A stretch of DNA of 64,000 bases from Engraulis encrasicolus (taxonomy: Eukaryota; Chordata; Actinopteri; Clupeiformes; Engraulidae): the NCBI RefSeq assembly GCF_034702125.1, contig NC_085872.1, forward strand, positions 26,836,002 to 26,900,001. The letters run 5' to 3'. Below, one piece after another: positions 1 to 62,490 of this stretch; the first letter of the stretch is position 1, and the number at the start of each line of letters is the position of its first letter. The notes beneath the pieces are model-generated. The model was not told the DNA's origin, made no database searches, and worked only from the letters and a program-made list of their open reading frames with translations. Made by a program: the position numbers and the translations under genes.

Positions 1-573
1 TCGCCAGTCCTCACCCACATGGACCAGGTGGTCACAGTGTCGTCCCAGCTCAGCTCAGCTGACCGAGGCCAGAATGGACAGGTGGAGACGGGGACAGGTG
101 TGTCCGGGAGCCGCTGGAGGGACACGGATAGATACGGCACGCGGTCCTCCAGTGCCCCCTACCTGTACTCGTCCTCTCGCTACCCCTCGGGCCGGTTCGG
201 CTTCCTGTGGGTCAGGGAGCCTCGGGTGGAGGTGTTTGTGAACTGCTTCCTGTTCTGGATGGACACCACGGAGATGGTGCGGGTGGCTGAGGAGCCCTCG
301 ATCTACTACTCCAACTGGATCTTTCCCATCCACATCATGGCCTATCTGTCCACTCTGAGGATGATCGTTACGCCCTCAAGCCCACTGCTGGGATGTTTAG
401 GGGTGCTGTCGCAAGACTTGCCCTTTCTGGTCATCAGGATATGCCTGGTTGCCGTGTTTGGTTATGTGACGCCCCTGCTGTATATCATGAAGAACCTCTT
501 GGTGTGCCTGACGTACATCTATTTCCTCTTTCTGACCAAGCTCAAGGTCTTCAATAGGACAAGCATGTTTTGA
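1..573 (+). CDS. tmem236: Transmembrane protein 236, C-terminal part (partial)
   Basis: This is an open frame from the window edge to TGA at 571-573, so it is the last coding exon or part of it; the frame is already open before the ATG at 19. The visible protein has a Ser/Tyr-rich linker, then hydrophobic segments: one near VEVFVNCFLFW, one near SNWIFPIHIMAYLSTLRMI, and two at the end (DLPFLVIRICLVAVFGY and LYIMKNLLVCLTYIYFLFL). The block with EMVRVA, YLSTLRM, DLPF and the final KN(L/F)LV segment fits my memory of vertebrate TMEM236, a multi-pass membrane protein of unknown function. The neighbours cacnb2 and mrc1 support this, because human TMEM236 lies beside MRC1 near CACNB2. The start of the gene is outside the window. 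Confidence 0.75.
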   Translation, partial: SPVLTHMDQVVTVSSQLSSADRGQNGQVETGTGVSGSRWRDTDRYGTRSSSAPYLYSSSRYPSGRFGFLWVREPRVEVFVNCFLFWMDTTEMVRVAEEPSIYYSNWIFPIHIMAYLSTLRMIVTPSSPLLGCLGVLSQDLPFLVIRICLVAVFGYVTPLLYIMKNLLVCLTYIYFLFLTKLKVFNRTSMF

Positions 574-1502
574 GGACATGAACACATGAGACTTGACTTG
601 ACTGAGATTGCTGGGTGTAGCTGGATGCAAAGGTGGGGAGTGAATTTAAAGTCAAGGTAAAGCTTTCCCATCCAAGAATATATTAGTAAAGAGGATACAT
701 TATTTATCAGTGAAGGCATGTAAATCTCTAGATAAGAGTTTAGAGTGAGGTTGCTCTTAGTGAAATATTTAAGAAATACTACTTAGCTGTCTCCTCACTC
801 TGACAGCCATTACTAAAATAAATGATCCCATCGCATGTGGAAACATTAAGCCATTGTCAGGACTGCCAGAACGATATAAGGAGGATGGATGAGGTGGCTA
901 TGGCCGACCATTTGTCGTGCGCAGTATACTGAAGACAATAAGCACAGTTGCCAACACAGCACCTGATGCTCAAACAGAATATACACTGTGTTACTTTGGG
1001 TATATTCAGACAGTACATCTATGGAGCAAAATGCCTTAATATGTGTGTGCGACATTGCGTTATGTGTGTTGCGGCACATTTCAAGTTGAAGACATGTTTG
1101 AGCTTCGTTCGTGTCCACGATTTTGCAATAGATGTGTCACTCTTCAAATATTATGTTTACATTGTTGTGTTGTGTATGTAAAGATTGTACATGTAAAGCA
1201 TTTAGGGCAAGTAGTATAAACAAGAGATGAACAAAGGCTCTATTTCACAGACTATAAATAGTTTTATAACTGGTTTCAATCTGCTAGTGCACTGTTCATA
1301 TGGTCTCCTGTGGTGATTTTGTGGATTCCAGAACATTTTGTATTTATTTTTCACCCAAAGCTCAGTTTCATGTTTGTAAATTCATTTTTTTAATAGTTAA
1401 AAACTCAAATATAGCACACATCACAATCTGTTCTGTATTGGGTTGTCCCAAGTCTGATTTAGTCTAAAATTGAAGTGAAAGGACTGTACATTGGTAAATA
1501 AA
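574..1502 (+). other. tmem236 3' UTR and downstream flank, no coding signal
   Basis: A/T-rich non-coding sequence follows the tmem236 stop. Canonical AATAAA hexamers lie at 817-822 and 1497-1502 and are candidate cleavage signals. No exon-like open frame with splice borders or family similarity was seen on either strand. Confidence 0.5.
817..822 (+). promoter_or_regulatory. Candidate polyadenylation signal of tmem236
   Basis: AATAAA hexamer 244 bases after the tmem236 stop codon. A second hexamer is at 1497-1502. Which one is used cannot be told from sequence alone. Confidence 0.45.
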
Positions 1503-2344
1503 TGATTCACATTTATTACACTGACCAATTTAAAATCTTCAGTCTTTTTGCATGAACATGAATAATGTGATTCCTTCAGAATAATCAGCACAAGTAGCAG
1601 ATGTCGGAAATTTAATTATCCATGTGTTAATATGTGTCAACAGAAGCAGCAGTCACCTGGAAAATGAGACAGTAAGGACACACAAATAATCTGTTTTCAT
1701 GAGAAAAGAACTTGTGCCCTGTATGCTCATAAGAGGGAAATAGTGATTGATGTGTTCAATAGCCACTGTAATGCCGACTGATGTCTGTGTTGTGTGTGTG
1801 CATATGTGTTTCCTTTTGGTGTGGGATGTGACTGATCTCTATTTTTGACGCATGCCTGTACCCATGTTTCAGGCAAGATGTACACATGCTTGGAATTGAG
1901 AGGAGATAGCAAGAGTAGATAGGGGTACTGAGAGAGAATTGCAATCTGGTTGGACCAAAGAGACATATTTGAATTCTGGCTGTGCATGCAGAAGACAAGA
2001 CGAGAGAAAGATGGGGGGATTGAGAGGAGGGAGGGGGGAGGTAGAGAGGGAGAGGGGGTAGATTGAGTGGGGGGGGAGGAGGAGGGTGGGCGGTTGGGGT
2101 AAGAGCAAGAGGGGAGGGTTGGAGGGAGGGAGGGAGAAAGCTGGCAGACAGGCAGGCAGCCTCCCCACCATACACTGCACCACCTCCCTCTTCCCCCCTT
2201 CCTTGTTTACCCCCTTCCCCGCTACTCCTCCAGCAACACAGGAGGGACAGCAGTGACTCAGGTGGCGAGGAGAGAAGCGCCAGGAGCACAGCACTCAAGG
2301 AACATGGGGGGGGGGGGGGGGGGCTGAGTGATCCTCACAATCCC

Positions 2345-2414
<70 letters not shown>

Positions 2415-2500
2415 GGGGATGTAGCCAAGACGGAGGCAAGGCAGCGCATGGTGAACTAGCAACAGAGTGAGCCAGTGAGCCTGTACTCAGCCGTCTGCCT
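1503..2500. other. Intergenic region tmem236-cacnb2, purine-rich toward cacnb2
   Basis: No gene is seen. From about 1990 the plus strand becomes strongly purine-rich (GA and GGA runs), leading into the G run and GA array at 2306-2412. SLC39A12, which I recall between TMEM236 and CACNB2 in human, is absent here. Confidence 0.5.
2306..2412 (+). repeat. G homopolymer (18) followed by (GA)n array
   Basis: An uninterrupted run of G at 2306-2323 is followed, after a short spacer, by a GA/AG array at about 2348-2412. Purine-only tracts like this can form triplex or G-rich secondary structures. It lies about 1 kb upstream of the first cacnb2 start codon. Confidence 0.9.
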
Positions 2501-3397
2501 GGTGTGGACTGGAGACAGGGAATGCACACACAGACGTTGCCGGCACGCCGCGCTCTGATTGGACGCAGCGCGAGGGGGTTAAAAAAAAAAGAGAAAGCTG
2601 ACGCAGGAAAGAGAGCGTAGAAGGAAGGAAAATGACATTCATGCTGTGTATCAATCCCACATTCCGGGCTCGTTGCTGAGCTCGGGGTGGGTGGTTGTGG
2701 GGTGGAGCTGTGCTGTGCTGTGCTGTGCTGTGGTTGGAGAGAGGTGGAGGTTGAGGTGGAAGGGAGGGAGGCAGTAGTGGTAGTGGTGGTAGGGGGTGGC
2801 GGCAGTGGCAGTGGCGGTGGCAGTGCAGAAGGAGGAGGAGGAGAGCTAAAAGAGGGAAGCAGTAAATAAATAAAAAGCAGAAGCGAGGAGGAGGAGGAGG
2901 AGGGCGGTGGAGTGCACCCCTGCAGGGATGAGGGAAACAATCGCACACCTGGAGCCTCCAGATTGAGAGTAGTGGAGGCGCACCTCCTGGATTTGTGTCC
3001 TTTTTATCTGGAATGTGAAGGAGGAGGAGTGTGTGTGTGTGTGTGTATGTGAGGGAGAGAGATAAAGAAAGGGGGGGGACAACAGCAACAGCAGCTTATC
3101 CTATATTTCCACCATTACTGAAAGAAAAAAGAAGCCTTTTTTTCCCCCCTCTTCGTTGCTGCTTCATGGCGTTCTTAGAGGGATGTGAGTGTCGGGCAAC
3201 TCGTCTGAGCGCCAGACCTCTGGCGGCGAGGCACTTAGTTTGCTCAGAGTGATTCTACAGGCTGCCGTGACAGCTGCGGACTAGCCGTGGCGAGGTGATG
3301 GCTGGGCCAGGCTGAAGACACCCGTGTGGCACCCTCAAACGCCTCTCCTCTCCTTGGCTGTGCTCTCGACTCCTCGACCCCTCTAGATGTCCTCTTG
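2500..3397 (+). promoter_or_regulatory. Candidate promoter and 5' UTR of the cacnb2 beta-2a-type first exon
   Basis: A CpG-containing patch at about 2535-2580 holds an inverted CCAAT box (ATTGG, 2558-2562) and a CRE-like TGACGCAG (2599-2606). GGA-rich sequence then leads to the ATG at 3398. Upstream ATGs exist, for example a 28-codon frame at 3166-3252 and a very short one at 3298, so translation of the main start may be tempered by upstream frames. The start site is not visible; this is inferred from position and composition. Confidence 0.4.
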
Positions 3398-37815
<34,418 letters not shown>

Positions 37816-38100
37816 GTTAGTGAGTGCAGCTGCATTTGCACAACAAAAAACTTTTACTCTCAGGTTCAGGTTGGAGTCTTGCATTTCCCTCTTCCCTCCT
37901 GATTTATTTAAAGTTTTCTTTACCCCTCCTTCTCTTCATCTTCCTCTTCTCACCACGTCTCAGTGTTTCTCTATTTTGGGTCCAAAGGTGTGGTGACAAA
38001 AGATGATGTCTCTGAACAATACAATTAAAGATGTCACAATTTTTTCAATGGAAATAAAAGCATGACAAAGAGTGAGAACTTTGGCGGAATAGTAAAACAA
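37816..38100 (+). other. cacnb2 3' UTR
   Basis: Non-coding sequence after the stop with an AATAAA at 38053-38058 (GGAAATAAAAGC). A longer UTR using later hexamers is possible. Confidence 0.5.
38053..38058 (+). promoter_or_regulatory. Candidate polyadenylation signal of cacnb2
   Basis: AATAAA hexamer about 240 bases after the cacnb2 stop codon. It is the first canonical signal downstream. Confidence 0.4.
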
Positions 38101-40824
38101 AGTTACCTCAATATACTGAATATAATTGACTTGTGCATCAATGACAACAATGGAAAACAACAGGTCCAGGCCTCATAGATTCATAGATTAATCTTGGGGA
38201 GTTAGAGTCTTTGCATTACAAAAGAAAAGATAACAATTGAAACGGCTAAATTGAATAGCAAATTAGAGGTCCATAAAAACAAAATATTACACATTTTACT
38301 TGTCATCCGCACTACAGAATTTGGTTCTACATTGACCAAGGCCCTGTACCAACTAAGTTGAGACCGCCCCCTGGTGGAAGTACCTGTATTTTTGCGTTGA
38401 CTAGTGACTGAAAATTAGTTCTTCCGATAGTCTTTTAACTAAGTCCCCAATTTTTTTAATGGCAGTCAGCCACTTCATTGTTTGAACCGTTTGGTAATTA
38501 AAAAAAAGAAGTTATTTAATGCACATAAAGGTGTGTTAGCTCTTATTGTATGCCATTGCATATGTTATGCACTATGAATGCACACCTCAATATGAATACC
38601 TTTTATTTGTTTTTGACAAAGGAAGAAAATGTGTTGAATATGCTGTGTAACATGTAGTGCTGTGTTTAGCTTTCATATTGTCTGTTTTATATTTAACTTA
38701 ATTTAACAACGGACCATTATAATTAGAACAACCCAGTATGCAGGGAAGTGGTATTGATGCATCTGTGTACCCGTGCAAAACATCAACTTCAGCCTTCCAC
38801 TCACTCACTTTCTTTTGACAGTGATTCTGTTTGTGATGTGGCAGTGTTAGCCAGTTGCGCCCCTATGACTATCCTTTAATGCACCTATGCACGCAAAAGA
38901 CCATGTCAGCTACAGTGTCCAATGTCTCAGTATCGTCTAACTACAGTAATAAGACAAGGAATGTGGGTGTGTGAGTGTAGTCATATTGACAGTTTGATGT
39001 TATACATATTTGAAGCTTTCGTCGTGCCCTTTGTGTGATACCAAAAAGTTTGTGCACGAGCAATTTACATAAAGCGCAACATTCTATCACACTGGAAATT
39101 ATTTTTGACCACCAGTCCAAGACCGTATGCGTTGCGCTTTGTAAACACACAGGTCCACAGGTCTGGTCTGCCACAGATTTCTTTCCAGAATTTGAAGCCA
39201 GGGTTTTTGTTTGAGTGTTTTTAATTATCATTTAAAATGAACATGCTATTGTGCACTCTTTTTTACTGACAGAGCATTAGTGCATTGGTGCGCACCAGTA
39301 GCAAAATATTTGACTTGAAAAGAATTAAAACGGATATGTATACTGTATATATATATTGCATTTCTCCATTTGGTGGTTAATGGCAGATGACTGTGATCTC
39401 ATGCGCAACTCATGCAGTAGCAATCACTAGCACTTGAAGCTGTAAGAAAAACTATTTGATGTGATGATGTTGCTCGGGATCCTCTTGCTTTTGTGCAGGA
39501 GGAGTTGGAGCACAGATAAAAGTACTGCATGTACAGTACACATTTTCTACGTTTACATGACACATTTAATTCCGAATTAACTCACTTTAATTCTGAATAA
39601 AGCTTAATTCCGCTTTGAAAACGTCATGTAAACACCTCTTAATTCGGAATTAAATGAAAGATCAAAGTAAATTCGGGAGAACTATTTAATTCGGAATTTG
39701 TTAATTCGTAATTAAAACCGCCATGTAAACGTAGCAATTGTTTATTTGGGAGCCTGAGCCATTTTTCAATCATTATGATGTGTACACTCCTGTTTTGCTG
39801 AGTGGCTGATTCTACACGTTCGAGTGAAGACCATCATACCACATTCCATCTGAAGGTTGTTTTACCTCCAAGGGTGCTGGTCAAATACATTGTAGCATGA
39901 TAACTCAACTCAAGCATTGGGCAAGGTACATACTGTAAAAAGTGTCCCAACTTGCCACGGTAGACAATACTATAGTATGCCTCAAAACCCAATCAGACAG
40001 GCCACAGGGTGTAAAGGATGTAAAAGGTGGCCTTTTCTAGAAGACTACAAATGAAAAATGGAGAGTGCCCTCTTCTGGCGATACAACAAAACAACAAGTT
40101 CCCCAAAGTAAAATAAAATGTGACAATTTGGTAGCCTGGTAAACCAGCGCCACCCACTCCGGTGTCACATTTAGGCTGGTTTATCAGGCTAACAATTTGG
40201 CTCACTCTCTGATGAACCCTCTATGCATCAATTGAATAACAGCTTGAATCCTATTTCTATGCATTTGTATAAATGTCATATATGCCTTTGTAGATATGGG
40301 GATCAGAGTGAGCGAGCACTAAAAGCACCTGTCTTAAGTCTAAAAGAGATATTTATTCATTCAGTACAAAGAATGAGTATGAGTATGAGTAAGGGGTTCT
40401 AATTAAATCTTTCTTTTTTGCTGTCCAGTGCTGGCATGGTGTACTGTGTTAATGATGTTTATCTTTACTACCAATGCAATATGAGGGTCTATATTTTCTG
40501 TGCAGATTTTTTATTAATTTACCCGATCTGGCAGTGAATGCTACCTATTACCAACTATTAAAGGACTTGAGTCAAAGCTGATATGGACGGAGATGTTTCA
40601 TGATGAAAAAAGTGTTTGCTTGGTGAACACCCTCCATTGCGAATGAAACATCAGTGTCTGCATGAATAGTTGCAGGTGCCTAAATGCAACCCCCCCCCAC
40701 CCCCCACACACACACACACAACACCCCCTACCCGACCAGACCACCCCTAGTTTCTTAGTGACTAAAATGCATTAGACTGCCCTTAAGAATGTTGGTCACA
40801 ATTGGCATGGCTCTTCATTATTAC

Positions 40825-40857
<33 letters not shown>

Positions 40858-41740
40858 GGTGATTTATCTGGTGACCCCTTCTAACATTCAGGGCTGTATT
40901 TTCCAAAAACTCTTTAAGTAGTACTTAAGCTCAAGTAGTATGAGGTGGCAATATATCATCTGTAAATCTGTAGGTCTCATGTCATCTGCAAAATTTTATA
41001 CATGCACTATTTTACATGCATTTTTTTCTTCAAAGCAGTATGAGAAAAAATATTGTATGAAGGCCTATAAAATTACTGCATGTATTAACTTTTACAGATG
41101 TGATATACTGTATTACCTACTGTAGGGGTCACCTCATATTTAAGTACTATTTAAATATTTTGTGAAACGCAGTCCAAAACAGTATGACTGCCTACAGAGT
41201 TCTGAGACTGCCTCCAGTTCTATCCCTCAACCTCTCTTCAGTGTTACATGTACATAAGTTACTGAGTCACTGTATGCACTGTACATCCTCACACTTGTGC
41301 ATTTGCACATAGAGAGACTGTTATGTTTCAAAACGAAAACTTGTATGTCACTGTCGTGGTAGTTGGAGCCGGGTAATGGAGCCCTCATCCACTCACATTC
41401 CTCCCGATGTTCAAGATTGCACCATTTTGAATTATTAGGATACAGCTGCAGGATGTCTTTCTTTTTCTGGATGGTTTGTAAAACAGTAACACAGTACAAT
41501 ACGCTCATCATAGTTACTGTAGGTATATTTTTTTATTATACAGGTCACCATATGTATGAATTACTGGTATGGAGCACTCCTGCTGCTTCACAGTGTTTTG
41601 CTTAAGTACATTTTGCAGCATCAAAATGTCAAGGTGTTGTCAAAAGGTGTCAGGAGGTGGACACTGAATGCCAAGGAAGATGTCCACATGGTTGAATTCC
41701 ATTTTGTGTGTTCTATTTCATAAAAAGGAAAATGTCGGAA
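38101..41740. other. Convergent intergenic region cacnb2-mrc1
   Basis: No gene is recognised. It includes a foldback element (39547-39734), a small hairpin (TAGCCTGGTAAACCAGCG near 40133, with its inverse by 40194) and an ATT array (40828-40857). Confidence 0.5.
39547..39734. mobile_element. Foldback MITE (CTACGTTTACATG ends)
   Basis: CTACGTTTACATG at the left and CATGTAAACGTAG at the right are perfect inverses. The inside is a chain of TTAATTC(C/G)GAATTAA palindromes. Confidence 0.75.
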
Positions 41741-42264
41741 TTCATTTGTTTTATTTATTTAATCCATTAAAAACACAAACGTTACATTTTTCACTAACAC
41801 ATCCACAGCTGTTGTTGTTAAGCTATGATCACATGTGTTGTCATGTAGGCATCATATACTGTAGGCCCCAAACCACACAAATGACAAATATCACCAGAAA
41901 CATAAATTGACGTATATACAGCAAGACATAAGGAAACTGTGGTAAAGAAGACTTCAAAGATTTCAAAAGCCATTGTCAGGAAACAATCTCTTCTTGTAAA
42001 GGTATGACATGAGGATAATTGACTATTGACTAATTTGATACAACATTGAGTTGGATTTGGGTTAACAGGTGCGGGTTTTAGGCCAGACATTATGAATAAA
42101 AGTTACTGAAACCTAACAATCTAAAGCAAGAACCATCATAATACCCCGCCCCCGCCCCCTAGATGTGAGAAAATATATTAACACAACAGTATAAAAAAAT
42201 CACAATATTAACCATTCAAAATCCTTTCAGATATACAAGAACTACGTCACTATAGCAAAATGTA
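41741..42264 (-). other. mrc1 3' UTR
   Basis: Sequence downstream of the mrc1 stop on the minus strand. TTTATT occurs on the plus strand at 41750-41755 and 41754-41759, that is AATAAA on the minus strand, about 510 bases after the stop. These are candidate polyadenylation signals. Confidence 0.45.
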
Positions 42265-57619
<15,355 letters not shown>

Positions 57620-57643
57620 CTGTTGGAAATACAATTACTACAT

Positions 57644-57855
57644 CAGAGATTCTTTAAGTATAGAGATATGCCAACATAATAGGTTTCTATGGGCACCTAA
57701 CGCGACCAGGTTCCGGTCTGCCTAAAGGGCCGTGTCATAAAGCTCCTACAATGAATAGAACAGTCCTTAGGTCTGCCTAGGTCTGCCTAAGGGGGGCCAT
57801 TATAGAACCAGGAAACAATGGGCCAATGGAACCTCTCTCTCTCTACTCTCTCTGA
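57644..57855. mobile_element. About 230-bp dispersed repeat, copy 2
   Basis: TCAGAGATTCTTTAAGTATA at the left, GGTTCCGGTCTGCCTAAAGG inside, and AATGGGCCAATGGAACCTC near the right end. Reverse orientation to 47401-47626. It starts about 25 bases upstream of the FNII exon acceptor. Confidence 0.7.
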
Positions 57856-58498
57856 CTACATGACCTTTCAGAGTAAAGTGCTATTGTGTTTTGGTTTCTT
57901 CAACAATTCTGGAACGCAATACTTTGGGATTCCGGAGAGAGTCAATAATAGGCATATTTTTTTAAAATCACACAAGTACCACTACCTTCACAATTTTCTG
58001 CAGAACTGCAGTTAGTTCAAGTCGTACAGTACAGTACACCTCATTTTAGCTTCTGTGAAGCAAAGCCAAATAGATGCCATGAGATTAATTTCAACTGCCA
58101 TTTACGTATGTCTAGTTTTCACAATTGCTTGAAAGTTTTAAGCAATATGCAGAGGATACTCCAGAGCCCTTTTAAATGATCCCACAGCAGAAGATAATCC
58201 AGTAGGCAAGTAAAAAAAATAAATGAGTAGAGTAGAGGATCATTTATTAATTAACATAATTAAGGTGTCCTGTAACATACATAATTACAGAAAAAACAAA
58301 CAGACGTTACACACATCAGAAGAGACTGCAGAGGGTGACCAAAACCATGCCAAAATCACGGGCTGTCCCCTGCCTAAGCAGAGCCAGGAGTATCATTAAA
58401 GACCCCTCGCTGGACTGTGTTCATCTAAAGGACTGTGCACCTTGTAGGGAAGCTCAAATCTCAGTAGGCTATACTTTGTGTAATGATAATAAAGGCAA

Positions 58499-58543
58499 TC
58501 TATTCTATTCTATTCTATTCTATTCTATTCTATTCTATTCTAT
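58499..58543 (+). repeat. (TATTC)n pentanucleotide array
   Basis: About nine consecutive CTATT/TATTC units following GGCAAT; the preceding GTGTAATGATAATAAAGGCA may be a retroelement tail. Confidence 0.9.
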
Positions 58544-59111
58544 CATTGCAGATATATTCACCCTACAGCACATGCTTACACACATTTTCACCATGGTAAT
58601 GTTAATTCAGAGCCCAGAGGACAAAGTCCTCAAAGTTCAATGTGTGAAGCTCTTTTGTCTCTGGTTACCTTTTGTCCTTAAAGTGTATTTATCCAAATGT
58701 TAATTTGTCCGTTCAACCTGTGAAATTGCTTAATGCTAATGTAGTATTGTGGACTTAAGATGTTAACCAAGAAATTAATCACCAATTTTGATGTATGTAG
58801 ATGCACAACTACGCCACCAGAGGGGGACAAACGCCTCTGGAACTCAAGTTACTCCACTAGCAAGTACAGGCACACAGGTTTGTTAGGGAGGCTGGAGACA
58901 GCAATGGAACAAGTAAGTCTCTTTTATTAATACACATTCCTCATAGAATCTTAATTATTCTCCAATGGCAAGGCCAAGACAATATGACTGTAATGATACA
59001 CGTACAAGGTAAAAGAAACCAAACAGGAAATAAAATGTAAAATGGGTGAGTACCATACAACTATAACATTGTACACAGAGCTGCCACCCACACTCACCCC
59101 AGGACCAAGAT

Positions 59112-59352
59112 CAGAGATTCTTTAAGTATATAGAGATATGCCAATGTAATAGGTTGCTATGGGCACCTAACATGACCAGGTTCCGGTCTGCCTAAAGAGG
59201 CGTGTCATAACACCCCTAGCATTGAATAGAATAGTCCTTAGGTCTGCCTAGGTCTGCCTACAGTAAAGGGGGATCCCCCCCCCCTCCCCCTTGCAATAGT
59301 AGAACCTGGAAACAATGGGCCAATGGAACCTCTCTCTCTCTACTCTCTCTGA
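59112..59352. mobile_element. About 230-bp dispersed repeat, copy 3
   Basis: Same phrases and orientation as 57644-57855. It is the best preserved copy: both TCAGAGA and TCTCTGA ends are visible. Confidence 0.75.
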
Positions 59353-61121
59353 CCAAGACGGCTGGAAGAATCCCCTCTGCCTCTTAGCACTAGATTAGAT
59401 ATAGCAAGGTAACCCACCCCAGTGTCACAGCAAACCCTTAGTTGTAAATAAATCGCATTGCACAGCAAACGTATTGTAAATCATGCTCAGATCACAGCAA
59501 ACCATCACTTGGCAGGCATCACAAAGAATTTCACACTGGTGCTACAAAGCACCCTATATGGCACTTAAAACAGGCAGCTAATAGAGGTAACAAGTTATCC
59601 AGATACTAGGCCTGTTACTGGATACAAGGGTGAAGGGCCCATAGGGAACAAACCAAACAAAGATAAACACAATGAAACAAGACATAAAATGAATCACTTC
59701 CCAAGTCAAGTCAGCTTTTATCGTCACTTTCTTCATATGCACAAGTCATACAAGGAAAATGAAATTACGTTTTCCCTCTATATCATGCCAGGACATAGAC
59801 ATATAGTCTAGTCATTATGGGGGGTCCACGCGCACCCCCCGTAATTGTTGTTGACACCCATTTTTTTAGACTCCTTAATATGTCTAGTTAACAATAAAAG
59901 ATGTTAACATTGCTGCAAATTGTCCCATGACTGTTTTTCAGAGGTCATCTTGGAAACTGTGCAATAGCGATTTGTTCAATTCTGACATTTGACTATTCAC
60001 ATAACTTTTGAACCAGACATGGTACAAAGACAAATTAGACCACTTTTCCATATAATTCCAGCATGGGGAATTGATTGGAAGGCTCATTTAGTTCATAAAA
60101 ACATGTTTAGACTACTTTGTAGGACAAAAATGACTAAAATGTATCAAATATTCTATAGATTCGGACATTAACTAATGTCTAAGTTTTCAAAAATAGTGCA
60201 AAGATTACAGAAATTACAAGCATTTATGACTAAATACATTCCTTGACTTCAGATGACTACCATACATGCTGTCATTAACATCAAAACATCCCTGCAACCT
60301 TTTAAGGCTATGCTTAGTCATGGTTGATGCGAAAAGCACAATATATTAGCAATCTGATGCATTGTTGAATTGACTCTCCCAAAACATCTAACAACAGATT
60401 TTTCAGTGGTTTAAAATAATATCAGATGTACTTAGAACATAATAAATGTTTGCCCAGTTTTTTTGTGACAAGAAAGGCCTCAATTTCAAGATGGCCGCCA
60501 CCAGGCCCACAAAATGAGCATTGTCTGAAAATGACCATACAATGACCAGAAATAGTGATGTTTGATATGCATTTTGACAATGTAATATTCTTAATACTAT
60601 CCTTACTTGATGGGTAAGTAGTTATAAATACATTTTGACTTTGAGAAAATCAATTATCAACATAAAAATAAACTTATTGAATTAAATTAGATCAAAATTA
60701 GTGAAATAGAGCTGGCATATGTTGGCTCAGAATCATGTGAAGCCAAGCAATATAGGTGTTTTACTGAGTAATTGTACTACAGCGCACTATTAACAACAAT
60801 GTGAAATTTCCACTCTTCAGCAATTGAAGATTTAGAATCAGAATACTTTCATTTGATATTTCCTAACTCCTTGTTGGCAGCACAGTGCATACAATTTCTC
60901 ACAAACAAATTCACCCATTATTGCTTTAAAATATGCAACACGCCAGCCAGCTCCAGCACATTGCTATTTTCCTGCAATTTGCCAGAAGAATCCATCCCAA
61001 TTTCCATGGTAACACAACATGCCCAACAACTAGGATACTAAACGATGCAACATCTACTGCAGCCCAAACGGGGGTGCGTGGCCTGCTATAAGTTTGGGAA
61101 CCGCTGATTTACAGTATTAAG

Positions 61122-61327
61122 CCAGGGGGGTATACTGAGAAGTTGAACATGGTTAAGTAATAAACCACTAAGTTAACCAACAAGGAATGGTAAATTTGTT
61201 AATAGATATACCTATGATTTAGTTAAGAAAATGAGGACTCCAGGTTCCATTAAATTATTTACCTTTAACACAAGGTTAACTTCACCTGTTTCACTACTAA
61301 ACCAGCTTCTTAGTATACACCCCCCAG
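61122..61327. mobile_element. Foldback MITE (GGGGGGTATACT ends)
   Basis: GGGGGGTATACTGAGAAG at the left and CTTCTTAGTATACACCCCCC at the right are near-perfect inverses. The inside repeats GTTAAGTAATAAACCACTAA-like palindromic text. Confidence 0.65.
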
Positions 61328-61429
61328 GATGCACTCCGGTTTAAAATCAAAGCTCATAAAACCACCAGGCACATCTGTGAGAAACACTGTGTCTGTGTCA
61401 AACTCTGTGTCTGCCACGATGAACCTATG

Positions 61430-62165
61430 AAAACCAGCTGGTTCAGACAATGGCCAAAGTTGTGTGTGCAAAGACTGAGCACACTTGCTAAACTATCTCT
61501 TTACCAACAAGGCATGATCCCATCATGTTTCATAGCTATCACCATCAAAGTTGTCCCAACAAGGCATGATGCCATCATGTTTCAAAGCTATCACCATCAA
61601 AGTTGTCCCAAAGAAATCATTCCTATTCTGATGCCAAGCATCATGAAATGCTTTGAAGGGCTAGTCTTGTCGCACATCCAACAGCAAATACACCCATCCA
61701 CCTTCTTCTAATCTTCATTGCTTTGTATGCTCAGACAGGTCTTCCCCAGAGGATGCAATTTCTCCTGACCTCCCAGCCATAATCCATCTCTATAAAAAGA
61801 CTAATATGAGAGAATGCTCCGACATATGAGGATGCTGGTAATGAATTACAATCCAGCATTTAGCAAGACTTATTTAGCCAAGCACCAAATGCCAACAACC
61901 TCATTTACCATAACACTGAGCACAGGGCCCAAGGTGTGCTCAGTCCTCAGTGCTAAACAACCTATTAGCACCAACCCTCTTTGGAAGTTTGCAGATGACA
62001 GAGCTCTAGTAGATATCCTCACCATCGGTTGATGAGACTGGTTGACATTGTTGATGTGGTACAGACACAACAACCTCCTGCTGACAGGTAGCAAGACTGA
62101 AGAGATTGTTGTCAACTTCCACAACCAATACCCAGGGCAAGCCCAACACCCTTCACACCCTTCAC
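61430..62165 (+). pseudogene. Decayed non-LTR retrotransposon reverse transcriptase
   Basis: In plus-strand frames I read PSIMKCFEGLVLSHIQQQIH (the 'K-FERLVLSH' block before the RT palm), then PLWKFADDRALVDILTIG (the catalytic xADD block), then WYRHNNLLLTGSKTEEIVVN (the 'NNL-LN-SKT-E' block). The order is right for a LINE ORF2. Stops, frameshifts and a deleted middle make it a relic. It lies opposite to mrc1 transcription. Confidence 0.75.
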
Positions 62166-62431
62166 CCATCACTGGTTTTGCGAGAGAGAGAGAGTGAGTT
62201 ACACAAAATCCCTGGAGAGATGCATGAGTGAGGCTCTCTACTGGGACACCAACCTTTCGTCACAGAAATAGCCCACTAATGCCACTGCTTCCTGGGGTGG
62301 GCAAGTGCTTCACCACCCATCATGAGCATTTGCTCAGCTAGTGCCACTCATCCAATCATCTATGTGAGCTGTGGCAAAAAGGTTTGCTATGTCCCTCACC
62401 ACAATGTCCAGAGCATAATAATACTACTAAT

Positions 62432-62490
62432 AATAATAATTGTATTTGTATAGCACTGTATCATACAAGGCATGTAACTCAAAGTGCTTA
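62432..62490 (-). mobile_element. L2-like LINE 3' tail, reverse orientation
   Basis: AATAATTGTATTTGTATAGC, ACTGTATCATACAAGGCATG and TAACTCAAAGTGCTT are the reverse complement of the tail at 24835-24893. Confidence 0.7.

Noticed and set aside
2063..2470. Gly/Arg-rich frame upstream of cacnb2
   Set aside because: Driven by GA and G tracts; no homology and no splice context.
3166..3252. ATG frame MAFLEGCECR... as a possible cacnb2 N-terminus
   Set aside because: It ends at a stop before any donor in the right phase. The GATGTGAGTG site inside would leave phase 1, which does not fit exon 2. It is better viewed as an upstream frame in the leader.
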